Source: Pseudoalteromonas luteoviolacea
GTDB taxonomy: Bacteria; Pseudomonadota; Gammaproteobacteria; Enterobacterales; Alteromonadaceae
Assembly: GCF_001696455.1 (NCBI RefSeq)
Contig: NZ_MAUJ01000001.1
Location: 1,910,832-1,974,831 of the forward strand
DNA: 64,000 nucleotides
Direction of reading: 5' to 3'
Part shown: positions 1 to 10,066 of the stretch, piece by piece
How positions within the stretch are numbered: the stretch's first letter is position 1
Layout of the letters: the number at the start of each line of letters is the position of its first letter
Position numbers and translations under genes: made by a program
The notes under the pieces: generated by a model
Database searches by the model: none
Seen by the model: only the letters and a program-made list of their open reading frames with translations
What the model was told of the DNA's origin: nothing

Positions 1-1386
1 TTCATGAACCACTCTTGTTCCCACAAAGGCATTTCGGATGCTTCTAAGATATCTTCACGTACAAATGGGACTGTCACGACTTCTAATGCATCACCACGCT
101 GCATGTCAAAGCCCACGCCACCTTGTAAAAGTCGACGTATATTATTTAATTCTTCTTGAGAGCGAGGCGTCATCACCATATTGCCCTCTGCGTCAGCCTT
201 GGCAACATAATCGACAGCCACTGACACACTGATACGACGGATCACGCCAGTTTGTTGACGCTTATGAGAGATAGTCGTGTCCAACTCATAGTTACGTGTT
301 GCTTCTTTTTGTGAACGCGTTGGGGTCGTGCCTTTGCCACTGCCACCAGCACCTGCGATTTCTGGAATATTTGACGTCTACCGGCGGTTGGTTTGTCAGT
401 GCGCCAGGAATACCAGCCGTGATACCACCGATATTGCTCTCCTCGAACGTAGTTTCACTTCTTACCGCAGGTAAATCTGGATTAAAACGCTTCTGTGTTT
501 CTTCAATTGCGCTGAAGTCCATCGTTAAATCGACCTGAGCAGTAAAGTTGCCTAAACCAACGACTGGGATCATGATACTGTCGATTTTCGATAAATATTC
601 AGACTCACGTTTACGTTCGATTTCATACTCTTTGCGAGAGCGTGCAGCCAAGGAATCCTGAGATCCTGAATTTAATAGACGACCATTTTGATCCGTTACT
701 GTAACACGTGATGGCTCAAGCCCTTGAACGGCAGATGCAACGATATCAACAATCGAGTCTACCTCTTCACCATCAAGCGTGCGACCACGCTTCATGGTTA
801 ATACAACCGTTGCAGAAGGTTTTTTCTCACGACGAGCAAATACGTTCTCTTTTGGAATTGCCAAAAGCACTTTTGCTCTGTTGATATCTTGCAACTCTTC
901 AATGGTTCTCGCGAGTTGCTGTTCACGGCTGTGCTTAAGTCTTTCTCTTTCAAGGCGCTGACTGACACCAAAGCCCATGTCTTGCATCAAAATGTCTGTG
1001 CCTGACGACGGTGATTGCGTAAAGCCGTCTCGGGCCATTTTTAATTTAATATTTTGATAATCCGTTTCCGCAACCATGATGGTGTTACCATCTAGGTCAT
1101 ATTCAATTTTTTGCGCATCTAAAAAGTCGAGTGTTTGAACCAGCTCATCAGTTGGATATTGACCTAACGGGCGCATGTCAGGTTGACGTGCCCAGATAAT
1201 AATAAATACGGCGATTGCTAAACATATTGCCAGTGCGATTACGAGCGTAACTTGACGTAGCATATCAACGCCGCTTAAAGCACTGAAATAACCAGATTTT
1301 TGCTCTTGCTGTGTTTCAGCACCTTCAGCGACTGCTCCTGCTGGACCATCTGAAAGTGCTAAATCTGTCGATTGATTTGTAGCCAC
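1..1386 (-). CDS. fliF: FliF flagellar MS-ring protein, 3' end outside the window, apparent 1-nt frameshift
   Basis: FliF forms the inner-membrane MS ring that carries the rod, the C-ring and the export gate. The start is GTG at 1384-1386, with a GGAG Shine-Dalgarno 7 nt upstream. A membrane segment lies near residues 46-68, followed by the periplasmic ring-building domain. The initial frame is lost after GALTNQPPVDV and stops at 292. The sequence that should follow (NIPEIAGAGGSGKG, then a FliF-like stretch to WEQEWFM) is read in another frame that stays open to the window edge. One extra A in the coding strand (T run at 370-372) explains the switch. As written, the protein would lack its second membrane helix and the FliG-binding tail. 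Either a sequencing error or a true inactivating mutation is possible. Identity is certain. Confidence 0.93.
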
Positions 1387-1411
1387 AGTTACTCTCCACT
1401 AACTCTCTGAA

Positions 1412-1747
1412 TTACACCGGCATGCTCATGATATCTTTATAAGCTTCAACAAGCTTATTGCGCACCTGAACCGTCGCTTCGAAAGCTACAGATGACTTGT
1501 TTTTCGCAATCATAGCTTCTGCCAACGAGACGCTTCTATCACCCATCTCGACCGCAGTTACTTTTGCTTTTGTATCTCTTTGCAAATCAGCAACGTTATT
1601 CAACGCATTTGAAAGTATATCGCCAAACTGTGCACTCGATGTAGCGGCTGTCGCTTGCGCTGGTACTTTCGTCTCTGGCTGGACCCTACCTGCTTGAGAG
1701 GCCATAGACTGCATTTCTTGATATAAACTGGTGTTTTGAATTTTCAT
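1412..1747 (-). CDS. fliE: FliE flagellar hook-basal body protein
   Basis: FliE is the small adaptor between the MS ring/export gate and the proximal rod. The protein of 111 residues has the usual FliE length and the C-terminal coiled region with VAFEATVQVRNKLVEAYKDI. I chose ATG at 1745-1747 because a GGGTGA Shine-Dalgarno lies 5-6 nt before it; a GTG at 1754-1756 would add three residues but overlaps that site. fliF starts 26 nt downstream, so both are in one transcript, and a sigma54-type promoter lies just upstream. Confidence 0.93.
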   Translation of the reverse strand: MKIQNTSLYQEMQSMASQAGRVQPETKVPAQATAATSSAQFGDILSNALNNVADLQRDTKAKVTAVEMGDRSVSLAEAMIAKNKSSVAFEATVQVRNKLVEAYKDIMSMPV

Positions 1748-1784
1748 ATTGCTCACCCTGTGAGATTACATATGAATAGTTAAA

Positions 1785-1800
1785 AGCACTTTTTGTGCCA
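1785..1800 (-). promoter_or_regulatory. sigma54 (-24/-12) promoter of the fliEF operon
   Basis: The minus strand reads TGGCACAAAAAGTGCT, with GG and GC separated by exactly 10 nt, as in the RpoN consensus TGGCAC-N5-TTGCW. It lies about 38 nt upstream of the fliE start. Known biology of Vibrio-type polar flagella places fliE in the FlrC/sigma54 class. Confidence 0.8.
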
Positions 1801-1879
1801 ACTTTTATTTCTTTATATTCAACAACTTAAAAAGTAATAAGTAATATAAATGGGAGGACAGAATTTTGACGGGAGAATA

Positions 1880-1904
1880 ATTGGCCAGGCTGAGCCTGGC
1901 CAAT
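1880..1904 (-). terminator. Hairpin after flrC
   Basis: A perfect 11-bp inverted repeat (ATTGGCCAGGC and its complement) with a 3-nt loop lies 8 nt past the flrC stop codon. The tail on the minus strand (ATTATTCTCC) is only weakly T-rich, so termination may be incomplete. Confidence 0.6.
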
Positions 1905-1911
1905 TTGATAT

Positions 1912-3318
1912 TTATGCTGGAACTGGCAAACCTAAATCTCTCATTTTAGCCAATTTATATCGCAGTGTTCTTGGACTAATACCCAGAATCTCTGCAACAT
2001 CTTTTCTTTTACCATTACAGCGGGTCAAGGTATCAAGAATAATTTGATGCTCTTTGTCTTGTAACTCTTCTTTATAACTTAACGCGTCACCCTGCGTAGA
2101 ACTCGCACTACTTTCGGTTGAACTCACATAGGGTGATACATCTAACTCAACAGGGCTGCTTAATGGTGCCACCGCTATACTTAACTCAACCGGCTCAAAA
2201 TTTTCAATAAATATATCTGTATCAGTAACTTCGCTACCCTGTTGTAAAATTAGCGCTCTTTGTACAACGTTTTCAAGCTCCCTTACATTACCAGGCCAAG
2301 CATGTTGCAATAACTTTTCTTGCGCTCCTGTTGATAATTGAGGCGTAGGCTGTCCGGACTTTTGACAGTGCCTTTCCATTAAGTGACATGCGAGTGGAAC
2401 AATATCCGCAGCTCTGTCTTTCAAAGGCAACCAAGTCAATGGGAAGACATTTAATCGATAATATAAATCTTCTCTGAATTTGCCCTCAGCAACGGCTTCT
2501 TTAAGATCTCGGTTACTGGTCGCCAATACGCGCACATCTAATTCAATTGTTTTACGACCACCCAGTCTTTCGACTTCACGCTCCTGTAAAACACGCAGCA
2601 ATTTAGCTTGTAACCCCAGATCCATCTCAGTAATCTCATCTAGCAAGATAGTCCCTTTTTGCGCCTGCTCGAATTTGCCCGGACATGCTTGAATAGCACC
2701 GGTAAATGCGCCTTTTTCGTAACCAAATAAAGTTGCTTCTAGCATATTCTCAGGGATCGCTGCACAATTAATGGCAACGAATGGCTCACTGCTTCTCTCT
2801 GAGCTGTCATGAATATATCTTGCAAGTACTTCCTTACCAGAGCCACTAGGGCCTAAAACCATAACGCTGGCATCGGATTGCGCGACTTTTTTGGCCAGCG
2901 TTAACAGCTGTAAGCTTTTCACATCAGCTACGATGGGCCCTTCAGTCTCTTTTTCCTTCTCCGGCATATAGCGGCTGACCATGTTCAGCAATACTTCTGG
3001 TGCAAACGGCTTTGCCATATAGTCAATAGCGCCTAGTCTCATTGCTTCAACAGCGTCATCAATGGTGGCATATGCAGTCATCATTAGAACAGGCAAGTTT
3101 GGATAATTTAGCTTAATGCTCTTGAGCAAATCGATGCCGCTCATTTGTCCCATTTGCACATCGCTAACCACTAAAGAAAAGCTTTGTTGCTTGAGTAACA
3201 CCATCGCTTGCTCTGCACTATCCGCCTCAACACATTCAATACCAGCAAGCTCTAAAGTATCTAAGAGTGCTTCGCGTAAACCTGCGTCATCTTCAACGAC
3301 TAGAATTTTATTACTCAT
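1912..3318 (-). CDS. flrC: FlrC, sigma54-dependent flagellar response regulator
   Basis: This is the NtrC-type activator of class III flagellar genes. The receiver domain spans about residues 1-120, with acidic pocket D10/D11, phospho-acceptor D53 (VVSDVQM) and K103. The AAA+ domain has Walker A GPSGSGKE at 156-163 and the sigma54-contacting GAFTGA loop. A Fis-type helix-turn-helix (DVAEILGISPRTLRYKL) ends the protein. Its ATG overlaps the flrB stop by 4 nt (ATGA), showing translational coupling to the cognate kinase. Expected targets are fliE, flgB, flgF, flgJ and the middle flagellin, all of which have sigma54 sites in this window. Confidence 0.95.
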   Translation of the reverse strand: MSNKILVVEDDAGLREALLDTLELAGIECVEADSAEQAMVLLKQQSFSLVVSDVQMGQMSGIDLLKSIKLNYPNLPVLMMTAYATIDDAVEAMRLGAIDYMAKPFAPEVLLNMVSRYMPEKEKETEGPIVADVKSLQLLTLAKKVAQSDASVMVLGPSGSGKEVLARYIHDSSERSSEPFVAINCAAIPENMLEATLFGYEKGAFTGAIQACPGKFEQAQKGTILLDEITEMDLGLQAKLLRVLQEREVERLGGRKTIELDVRVLATSNRDLKEAVAEGKFREDLYYRLNVFPLTWLPLKDRAADIVPLACHLMERHCQKSGQPTPQLSTGAQEKLLQHAWPGNVRELENVVQRALILQQGSEVTDTDIFIENFEPVELSIAVAPLSSPVELDVSPYVSSTESSASSTQGDALSYKEELQDKEHQIILDTLTRCNGKRKDVAEILGISPRTLRYKLAKMRDLGLPVPA

Positions 3319-4424
3319 ACGACCTCCTGAAGCTGAGTGTGTTGAGAAATCGGTAATAGCATGCTAAAACACGCTCCTCCGCTTGGCATGTTATCTACTT
3401 CAACACGCCCTTTATGTGAATTGGCCACCGAGCTGACGACTGCCAGCCCAAGGCCCGTACCTTGTGATTTGGTTGTAAAAAACGGTTCAAATAATCTGTC
3501 AGCCTGAGACAAATCTACCCCTGGGCCATTGTCACTCACAGAAATTCTTACTTGCTCATCTTGTGTTTCTCGGGCCGCACGCAACGTTATTTTTGCACCC
3601 GGTCCAATCACTTGAACACTGTTGTGGATCAAGTTCTGGATTGCGCTTGCAAGTGCCGTTTTGTTACCAATAATCTCGATGTCTGGCTCCGGCAAAATGA
3701 CTTCCATCGCAGCGCTATTCAATGACAACATTGCATCTGCACCAACTTTGACTTCATTCAGTAACTGTTGCATCGAAACGCGCTCAACAACTTGCTGCTC
3801 ACCACTTTTGGCAAACAACAACATGTCATTCACTTGGTTTTCTAAATCTTTGAGGCGAGACATGAGTTTGTTATGAAACTTTTCTCTAGACGGCGTTGGC
3901 AAATTCGCACTGCCTAAGTTTGCACCGTAGAGCATTGCAGCAGATAGTGGCGTGCGCACTTGATGTGCCAAAGAGGCAACCATTTTGCCAAGCGCACTTA
4001 GTCGTTGCATGTGTGCAACCCTTGCTTGCAATTTACGTGTTTCAGTTAAGTCAGTCATTAATATTAATTGACCAGGTTCAGGCGTAAGTGCCGTGATCTC
4101 CAACTTGATAAGTCTGCCATCTCGCAAAGACACCTCATGACCATCATCTTGTTGCGGACTAAAAGAACGCTGAATGATGTTAAACCACTTCTCACCTTCT
4201 AATGGTTCTCCGAGCATATCTTTGGCAATTTGATTTGCCTTTGCGATCATGCCTTGTCCGTCCAGCACAACAACACCAGCAGGCATTGTGTCAACTAAAT
4301 GGCTTAGCCAACTCGCTTGCTGCCTTAGGTCGCTCAGTTCACCAACATAAGCTTCTTGCAACAAGCAAGGGTTGAATTGGTTTTCTGGCACAAATTGTGG
4401 ATTTATCACTTTTGCTAACGCCAT
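3315..4424 (-). CDS. flrB: FlrB, flagellar sensor histidine kinase
   Basis: FlrB phosphorylates FlrC. No membrane segment is visible, as expected for a cytoplasmic kinase. A PAS-like domain (TMPAGVVVLDGQGMI) is followed by the HisKA phospho-acceptor box LAHQVRTPLS and a HATPase domain with N box (NLIHNSV), SDNGPGV and GTGLGLAVV. At 369 residues it has the size of Vibrio FlrB/FleS. It overlaps flrC by 4 nt and has a near-perfect sigma54 promoter upstream, so flrBC should itself be under FlrA control. Confidence 0.94.
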   Translation of the reverse strand: MALAKVINPQFVPENQFNPCLLQEAYVGELSDLRQQASWLSHLVDTMPAGVVVLDGQGMIAKANQIAKDMLGEPLEGEKWFNIIQRSFSPQQDDGHEVSLRDGRLIKLEITALTPEPGQLILMTDLTETRKLQARVAHMQRLSALGKMVASLAHQVRTPLSAAMLYGANLGSANLPTPSREKFHNKLMSRLKDLENQVNDMLLFAKSGEQQVVERVSMQQLLNEVKVGADAMLSLNSAAMEVILPEPDIEIIGNKTALASAIQNLIHNSVQVIGPGAKITLRAARETQDEQVRISVSDNGPGVDLSQADRLFEPFFTTKSQGTGLGLAVVSSVANSHKGRVEVDNMPSGGACFSMLLPISQHTQLQEVV

Positions 4425-4459
4425 GACACTACTCTCATGAATCTTCCTAGCATAGATAA

Positions 4460-4475
4460 AGCAATCCCTGTGCCA
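4460..4475 (-). promoter_or_regulatory. sigma54 (-24/-12) promoter of flrBC
   Basis: The minus strand carries TGGCACAGGGATTGCT, which matches the RpoN consensus at all conserved positions with the required 10-nt GG-to-GC spacing, about 36 nt upstream of the flrB start. In Vibrio the flrBC operon is an FlrA/sigma54 target, which fits. Confidence 0.88.
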
Positions 4476-4532
4476 AAGTTTATTTTAATTATTTTTCAAA
4501 AACTTAAGGCTATATTTGACACTAACAAAACT

Positions 4533-4561
4533 TTGACACTGTATTTTTATACAGATATAAA
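4533..4561 (+). promoter_or_regulatory. sigma70 promoter for tag
   Basis: TTGACA (4533-4538) and TATAAA (4556-4561) are separated by the ideal 17 nt. This is the only strong sigma70-like promoter found upstream of tag, with about 95 nt of leader before the start codon. Confidence 0.7.
4537..4556 (+). promoter_or_regulatory. LexA (SOS) box within the tag promoter
   Basis: CTGT-N8-ACAG with an A/T-only centre (CTGTATTTTTATACAG, 4539-4554) matches the gammaproteobacterial LexA operator. It fills the spacer between the -35 and -10 hexamers, where bound repressor would block RNA polymerase. The sequence match is direct; regulation is inferred. Confidence 0.7.
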
Positions 4562-4657
4562 ATATAGTTAGTTTAGAAATATTGACTAGTGTTAGCTCGA
4601 TTTTCATATGTAAAGGTCGACTATTTGACAGACACGGTATAGAGAAAAGGAAACGCT

Positions 4658-5263
4658 ATGTGTACCAGATGCTTGTGGCTTGATGCCAGTAAACCTGACT
4701 ATGTTGCTTATCATGACGAAGAGTGGGGCGTACCGATTTGGGACGATAATAAACTGTTTGAGTTTATTACGCTTGAGTCCGCTCAAGCAGGGTTAAGCTG
4801 GTACACAATCTTGAAAAAAAGAACGCATTACCGAACTGCTTTTAAAGATTTTGATGTCAAAGCGGTTGCCAAAATGACCGAAGCAGATATTGAGCAACTC
4901 ATGGACAACCCAGGAATTGTCCGTAATAGAGCAAAGATTAAAGCGACTATAAATAATGCTCAACGCTTTATTGAAGTACAACAAGAATACGGTAGCTTTG
5001 CCAAGTATCAATGGAGTTATGTTGATTTTGAGCCCATTATCAACAATATCCGCGGGAGAGAAGACTACCCAGCTACCAGTGAAATCAGTGAGCGCTTTGC
5101 GAAAGATTTAAAAAAGAGAGGATTTAAGTTTTTAGGTCCGACGACTGTTTACGCACACATGCAAGCCAGCGGTATGGTGAATGATCACGATAACGACTGC
5201 TTTAGGAAGCAGCCATTGATTGAACATGCAAAGTCTCTCGACCTGAGCGCTCTGCTGAACTAG
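4658..5263 (+). CDS. tag: DNA-3-methyladenine glycosylase I
   Basis: Tag excises 3-methyladenine from alkylated DNA, the first step of base-excision repair. The 201 residues match the family length. The zinc-binding ligands of E. coli Tag have equivalents here: C5 and H19 near the N terminus (YVAYHDEEWGVP) and the C-terminal H-x3-C in VNDHDNDC. The KKRGFKFLGPT segment is also conserved. An AAGGA Shine-Dalgarno precedes the ATG. It stands alone between the minus-strand flrB and flrA genes and is unrelated to motility. Its promoter carries a LexA-like operator, so it may be induced by DNA damage. Confidence 0.95.
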   Translation: MCTRCLWLDASKPDYVAYHDEEWGVPIWDDNKLFEFITLESAQAGLSWYTILKKRTHYRTAFKDFDVKAVAKMTEADIEQLMDNPGIVRNRAKIKATINNAQRFIEVQQEYGSFAKYQWSYVDFEPIINNIRGREDYPATSEISERFAKDLKKRGFKFLGPTTVYAHMQASGMVNDHDNDCFRKQPLIEHAKSLDLSALLN

Positions 5264-5265
5264 CC

Positions 5266-5295
5266 AATCTGAACCGACTAGTCTCGGTTCAGATT
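5266..5295 (+). terminator. Terminator of tag, overlapping the flrA 3' end
   Basis: A perfect 12-bp stem (AATCTGAACCGA and its complement, 6-nt loop) follows the tag stop and is trailed on the plus strand by a T-rich run (ATACTTTTTCATTTTTT). It spans the flrA stop codon, so it may also end flrA mRNA, although the minus strand has no T tract. Confidence 0.75.
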
Positions 5296-6717
5296 ATACT
5301 TTTTCATTTTTTCGACAAGTGTTGTACGTCTCACACCCAATATTTCAGCAGCACGCGCAACAACATAGTCGTACCTTTCTAAAGCTTGCGTGATTAAGCT
5401 AACCTCTAAATCAGCAAGATAGTCCTTCAACTCAATACCCTCATCTGGCAACAGACCGAGAAGCGGTTGCTCAGCAGTGTTATCCATTTCTTCTTCATCA
5501 TCAAAGTCACTAAAGCCATCGCTAAACAACTCATTGAAGGCATCTTTTTCTAGTAATTCCTCAGGGTATTCCGGCTCAAACGCCTCTACTTCGATGTAAC
5601 GGTATTTGGTTGGCAAATCGGTGACGTCCACCAGCTTTTCAGGGAACATGATAGCCATACGCTCCACTAAGTTTGCCAACTCTCGAATGTTACCCGGCCA
5701 AGCATGTGCTTTTAGACTCTCAATAGCCCGATCGGTAAACTTAACCCCCTTGTTACCTTGTTCCGTCACTCGACGGAGCAATTCTTTGAGTAACAATGGA
5801 ATGTCGTCTACACGCTGGCTTAACGAAGGGTTTTCAATTGGAAACACATTGAGTCGATAAAACAAATCTTCACGAAACTTTCCCGTTTCAATCATTTCTT
5901 CAAGGTTGCGGTGTGTAGCCGCAATGACACGTACATTTGCTTGAATAGGTTTAGTACCACCCACTCGCTCATAGCTACGCTCTTGCAACACCCGTAATAG
6001 TTTAACCTGCATTTGTAGTGGCATGTCACCTATTTCATCCAAGAATAGTGTGCCATTTTGTGCCAGTTCAAATCGCCCTTTACGAGCCGATATCGCCCCA
6101 GTAAACGCGCCTTTCTCATGACCAAACAACTCACTTTCAAGCAATTCTCCAGGGATCGCACCACAGTTTACTGGTACAAATGGACCTGAAGAACGCGTTG
6201 ACAGCAAGTGAACGTTTCTTGCTACCACTTCTTTACCCGTGCCAGATTCCCCAAGAATGAGAACATTTGCATCGGTCTTTGCAACTTGAGATATTAAGAA
6301 CCGTACTTCTTTAACCGCTTCAGTGTCGCCGACGAGGCCATCAAATGCTTTGGCATCTTTGCTTTGGCCGCTTTGACCTGGCAGTAAGCTCAAATACTGC
6401 TGGCAGTCATGTAACAACTGCATAGTGATATCATGACTAAACGGCTCACTGATCAAACCAATTACATTGGCTAGTGACATTAAAGGTCGAAGCGTCTCAC
6501 CCACCAGGATAAAAGGTTGCGCAGGCAGCTTTTTAATATGGTGCTCGTGATCCAATCCATTTAGTGCACCAAGTACAATAGTACATTCTTGATATTTTTT
6601 GACCAACTCTGGGGTAAATTCTGACTCAGCAGTAACTTTTGCAGCTTGCCCACAGAATGTTAGTGCCGCAGCTAATCCAGAAGCACGATTATTGTTGTTA
6701 TCGATGATCAGTATCAT
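5278..6717 (-). CDS. flrA: FlrA, sigma54-dependent master flagellar regulator
   Basis: FlrA (FleQ family) starts the polar flagellar cascade. The N-terminal domain is receiver-like but has lost the acidic phosphorylation site (DNNNN near the start), as in FlrA/FleQ. The AAA+ domain has Walker [19 protein letters not shown] and the R-finger region. The C-terminal helix-turn-helix is [20 protein letters not shown] place the start at ATG 6715-6717, which gives the family-like start MILIIDNN; a TTG five codons upstream is possible, and neither has a strong Shine-Dalgarno. Known members bind cyclic-di-GMP; that is not testable here. Confidence 0.93.
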   Translation of the reverse strand: MILIIDNNNNRASGLAAALTFCGQAAKVTAESEFTPELVKKYQECTIVLGALNGLDHEHHIKKLPAQPFILVGETLRPLMSLANVIGLISEPFSHDITMQLLHDCQQYLSLLPGQSGQSKDAKAFDGLVGDTEAVKEVRFLISQVAKTDANVLILGESGTGKEVVARNVHLLSTRSSGPFVPVNCGAIPGELLESELFGHEKGAFTGAISARKGRFELAQNGTLFLDEIGDMPLQMQVKLLRVLQERSYERVGGTKPIQANVRVIAATHRNLEEMIETGKFREDLFYRLNVFPIENPSLSQRVDDIPLLLKELLRRVTEQGNKGVKFTDRAIESLKAHAWPGNIRELANLVERMAIMFPEKLVDVTDLPTKYRYIEVEAFEPEYPEELLEKDAFNELFSDGFSDFDDEEEMDNTAEQPLLGLLPDEGIELKDYLADLEVSLITQALERYDYVVARAAEILGVRRTTLVEKMKKYNLNRD

Positions 6718-6791
6718 TTGGACTGGATCCAAGTGTTTTTATAAGTCTATGAGGGAGATTGTAAGGGAGTATCTAAGGGATGCAATACCTA

Positions 6792-6831
6792 AGTGGCAAT
6801 TTATTGACATTAACGCCAAATAAATGCCACT
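6792..6831. repeat. Inverted repeat upstream of flrA
   Basis: The arms AGTGGCA-A-TTTATT and AATAAA-TGCCACT flank 13 nt. The repeat lies between the end of the flagellin gene and the flrA start. No T tract follows on either strand, so an operator at the flrA promoter is as likely as a terminator for the flagellin. Confidence 0.5.
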
Positions 6832-6866
6832 CAGTATGTTTCATATCAATACAAAAGCATTACATT

Positions 6867-7655
6867 TTACTGAAGTAGGCTCAAAACTGATGATGCCGAT
6901 TGATTTGCCTGACCTCTGAGCGCAATTGAAGTTTGCGATAAAATGTCATTTGCAGTCTTCTCTGCTGTTGCTTGTGCAAAGTCCGTGTCTGCGATTCGAC
7001 TTTGGCTTTCTGCAATTCTGTCGCTTTGGTTACCAAGCCCTCTTATCGTACTATCCAACGTATTTTCAAATGCACCAAGCTGTGCTCTTTGAGAATTGAC
7101 GTCTTTTGCAACTTGGTCAGCCGCCGTGATTGCAGCTTGAGCACCAGCTTGCGTCGAGATATCTACACTCAAAATTCCAGCAGCAACAGTACCGTCGGTT
7201 GGGGTAAAGCTTTGCGTCGTGTTAGCATCTGGACCAACCTGAAAACTCGTCTGTTGACCGTCAAATAGAGGGTCACCACCAAATGTCGTATTATCAAAGG
7301 TTTCGGTGATTTGTGACTGAAGTTGGGAAACTTCATCTTGCAATGCTTGTCTGTCACTATCAGACAAAGCACCGTTACCAGCTTGAATAGAGAGCTCTCT
7401 AATACGGCCAACCGCATCGTTAACGCCCGACAACGCAGAGTCAGCAGTTTGAGAGTAAGAAATGCCATCATAGGCGTTTCTTACAGACTGATTTAGACCG
7501 TCTTGTTGAGATGTCAGTCGGTTAATAATTTGAAGCGCCGCAGCATCATCAGCAGCTGAATTGACCTTTTTACCCGTCGCCAACTGTTGGCTTAACTTAT
7601 TGTTGGTTTGCTCTGTACGGTTAAAAAAAGAATTACTTGGCGAATTAATTTGCAT
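6867..7655 (-). CDS. Divergent flagellin outside the main flagellin cluster
   Basis: This is a filament-forming flagellin homologue of 262 residues. The conserved N-terminal D0/D1 motifs are recognisable (LATGKKVNSAADDAAALQI, then NAYDGISYSQTADSAL), and the C-terminal helix ends in SASSVLSLLQ. The usual start (MALxVNTNVSSLNAQ) is replaced by MQINSPSNSFFNRTEQ. I chose ATG 7653-7655 because a GGAG Shine-Dalgarno sits 6 nt before it; an ATG eight codons upstream has none. Its central region is shorter than in the three tandem flagellins at 47.5-51 kb. It lies next to flrA and the Pse genes. No convincing sigma28 or sigma54 promoter was found, so it may be a minor or differently expressed filament protein. 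Confidence 0.88.
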   Translation of the reverse strand: MQINSPSNSFFNRTEQTNNKLSQQLATGKKVNSAADDAAALQIINRLTSQQDGLNQSVRNAYDGISYSQTADSALSGVNDAVGRIRELSIQAGNGALSDSDRQALQDEVSQLQSQITETFDNTTFGGDPLFDGQQTSFQVGPDANTTQSFTPTDGTVAAGILSVDISTQAGAQAAITAADQVAKDVNSQRAQLGAFENTLDSTIRGLGNQSDRIAESQSRIADTDFAQATAEKTANDILSQTSIALRGQANQSASSVLSLLQ

Positions 7656-7763
7656 CACACTCTCCAGTCTAGTGCTCATACTCTTAGTTTACGCCTACTC
7701 GCTCAAAAAGTCATCTATCGCAATAAATTAACCCACAGCGCCAGTTTAAATACTGCAAAATTT

Positions 7764-7802
7764 AAAAAAGTGATATAAAGTATTGAGTAATCACTTTTTT
7801 TT
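7764..7802. terminator. Terminator-like hairpin in a divergent intergenic region
   Basis: AAAAAAGTGAT pairs perfectly with ATCACTTTTTT across a 15-nt loop, giving poly-A on one side and poly-T on the other, so it would act on either strand. The flanking genes point away from it, so it does not end any annotated gene. Confidence 0.55.
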
Positions 7803-7878
7803 AGGGTGCTGATGCAAACTCTTTACCTAATACTTTTTTCTACAGTGTAAAGAAATGATTGCACCTTTAGATGGGTAA

Positions 7879-10058
<2,180 letters not shown>

Positions 10059-10066
10059 GGAAAACC

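Noticed and set aside
7169..7471. 100-codon minus-strand frame inside the divergent flagellin
   Set aside because: It is in another frame of a clear flagellin gene and has no motif.
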